A stretch of 15,680 bases of DNA from Gemmatimonadota bacterium (GTDB lineage: Bacteria; Gemmatimonadota; Gemmatimonadetes; Gemmatimonadales; GWC2-71-9), in NCBI GenBank assembly GCA_025360265.1, contig JANYCP010000074.1, positions 1-15,680 of the forward strand, written 5' to 3'. The notes under the pieces are model-generated. The model had not been told where the DNA came from and did no database searches. It worked only from the letters and a program-made list of their open reading frames with translations. Every line of letters begins with the position of its first letter. Positions within the stretch are counted from its first letter, which is position 1. The position numbers were made by a program, and so were the translations under genes. Positions 15,206 to 15,680 of the stretch are shown one piece after another.

Positions 15206-15240
15206 GATAGGAGATAGGAGATAGGAGATAGGAGATGGGA
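15206..15240. repeat. Heptamer tandem repeat (GATAGGA)n
   Basis: Four perfect copies of GATAGGA run from 15206 to 15233 and a fifth imperfect copy (GATGGGA) follows. The inverse-complement unit reappears at 15271-15289, so tandem and inverted symmetry are combined. It lies directly after the PilX-like stop codon. Confidence 0.9.
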
Positions 15241-15290
15241 GAAGGGGGCCCCTCATTCACGGAGCCCCCTTCTCCTATCTCCTATCTCCT
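15223..15290. terminator. Long hairpin between convergent genes, probable bidirectional terminator
   Basis: The arms 15223-15252 and 15261-15290 pair over 30 positions with two mismatches around an 8-base loop (TCATTCAC). The inner part is GC-rich (AGGGGGC with GCCCCCT) and the outer part is made of GATAGGA units. The left arm begins 25 bases after the PilX-like stop, and the right arm ends on the first base of the purA stop codon. There is no run of T after the stem, so it is not a textbook intrinsic terminator. Position between convergent genes still makes transcript ending or 3'-end protection the likeliest role. Confidence 0.65.
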
Positions 15291-15680
15291 CACACTTCAA
15301 TAATCTGGTCGCGCCTGGTTCCTACACTCACGTACCTTATCGGCTGCCCAGCGAGATCCTCGAGCCGGTCGAGATAGGCGCGCGCGGCCGGTGGCAAGTC
15401 GGCCAGACGACGAGCCGTGGTCGTCGCACGCTGCCACCCCGGCAGCACCTCATAGATCGGCTCCACACGGTCGAGCGCCTCTACGTCACTCGGCACTTCA
15501 CTGCATTCCCGATCATCCAGCTTGTACCCGGTGCAGACTGGGATCTCGGCGAACGTGTCCAGGACGTCGAGCTTGGTCACGGCGAGTCCAGTAAGACCGT
15601 TCACGCGCACGGAGTACCGCACGACGGTGGCGTCGAACCAGCCGCAGCGGCGCGGGCGGCCAGTGGTCGCGCCGAATTCT
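15290..15680 (-). CDS. purA: Adenylosuccinate synthetase (PurA), C-terminal part, runs off right edge
   Basis: PurA joins IMP and aspartate using GTP, the first committed step from IMP to AMP. Translating the minus strand in frame to the window edge gives about 130 residues with no start codon, so the N-terminal two thirds lie outside the window. Diagnostic blocks are EFGATTGRPRRCGWFDA at the very edge, RYSVRVNGLTGLAVTKLDVLD (TKLD is the guanine-recognition motif), IPVCTGYKL, YEVLPGW and YVSVGTRRDQ near the end. The end (IIEV) matches the usual short tail after the RDQ motif. A GTG at 15622 lies within the gene and is an internal Val codon, not a start. The gene converges on the pilin operon, and its stop codon touches the hairpin at 15223-15290. 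Confidence 0.95.
   Translation of the reverse strand, partial: EFGATTGRPRRCGWFDATVVRYSVRVNGLTGLAVTKLDVLDTFAEIPVCTGYKLDDRECSEVPSDVEALDRVEPIYEVLPGWQRATTTARRLADLPPAARAYLDRLEDLAGQPIRYVSVGTRRDQIIEV

Noticed and set aside
14583..15260. Minus-strand open frame (225 codons) opposite the PilX-like gene
   Set aside because: It starts inside the heptamer hairpin and reads repeat-derived codons first. The plus-strand gene explains the region better.
15206..15290. CRISPR-like array
   Set aside because: The units are only 7 bases and contiguous, with no spacers and no cas genes.

Overview
This window comes from a GC-rich, Gram-negative (diderm) bacterium. It carries a TonB-dependent outer-membrane receptor, a lipobox lipoprotein and a set of type IV minor pilin-like genes. 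The protein style, the alpha2-type glycyl-tRNA synthetase and the dispersed repeat starting GTCATCCTGAGCGGAGC fit Gemmatimonadota best, but that assignment is recall-based inference and not proof. No tRNA, rRNA, CRISPR array, transposase or phage gene is visible. Coding density is very high, and most neighbours overlap by a few bases or lie within 20 bases of each other.

Layout. (1) Positions 1-2437, minus strand: a tight three-gene operon reads leftward. It holds a TIGR00300-type (LOR/SDH, alternative ornithine cyclodeaminase-like) enzyme, a 133-residue unknown and a Fur-family regulator. Downstream is a separately initiated, truncated lipoprotein with a VirB10/TrbI-like end. (2) 2495-4591, plus strand: a TonB-dependent receptor, divergent from that operon across only 57 bases. 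(3) 4580-8016, minus strand: priA preceded by an L-Ala-D/L-Glu-type dipeptide epimerase, overlapping by ATGA. priA also overlaps the end of the receptor gene tail to tail by 12 bases. (4) 8041-8174: an inverted pair of a dispersed repeat. (5) 8186-10936, minus strand: glyS, then an 87-residue unknown, an 86-residue ubiquitin-fold-like protein and a class II-type histone-deacetylase-family amidohydrolase. These four are packed with gaps of -4 to 7 bases. (6) 11024-15197, plus strand: four minor pilin-like genes (FimT/GspH-, PilV/GspI-, PilW- and PilX-like) forming one operon. (7) 15206-15290: a heptamer repeat that folds into a 30-bp hairpin. (8) 15290-15680, minus strand: the C-terminal end of purA.

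How the genes work together. The pilin-like genes plausibly encode the minor-pilin tip or priming complex of a type IV pilus. Its unusual features are two EF-hand-like calcium loops in different subunits, a C-terminal fibronectin III-like domain on the PilW-like subunit and a 669-residue PilX-like subunit. Housekeeping genes (priA, glyS, purA) surround it. The least explained arrangement is glyS followed by two small proteins, one with a ubiquitin-like layout, and then the deacetylase. No E1, E2 or JAB partner is present and the small protein lacks a terminal di-glycine, so a ubiquitin-type conjugation system is not supported here.
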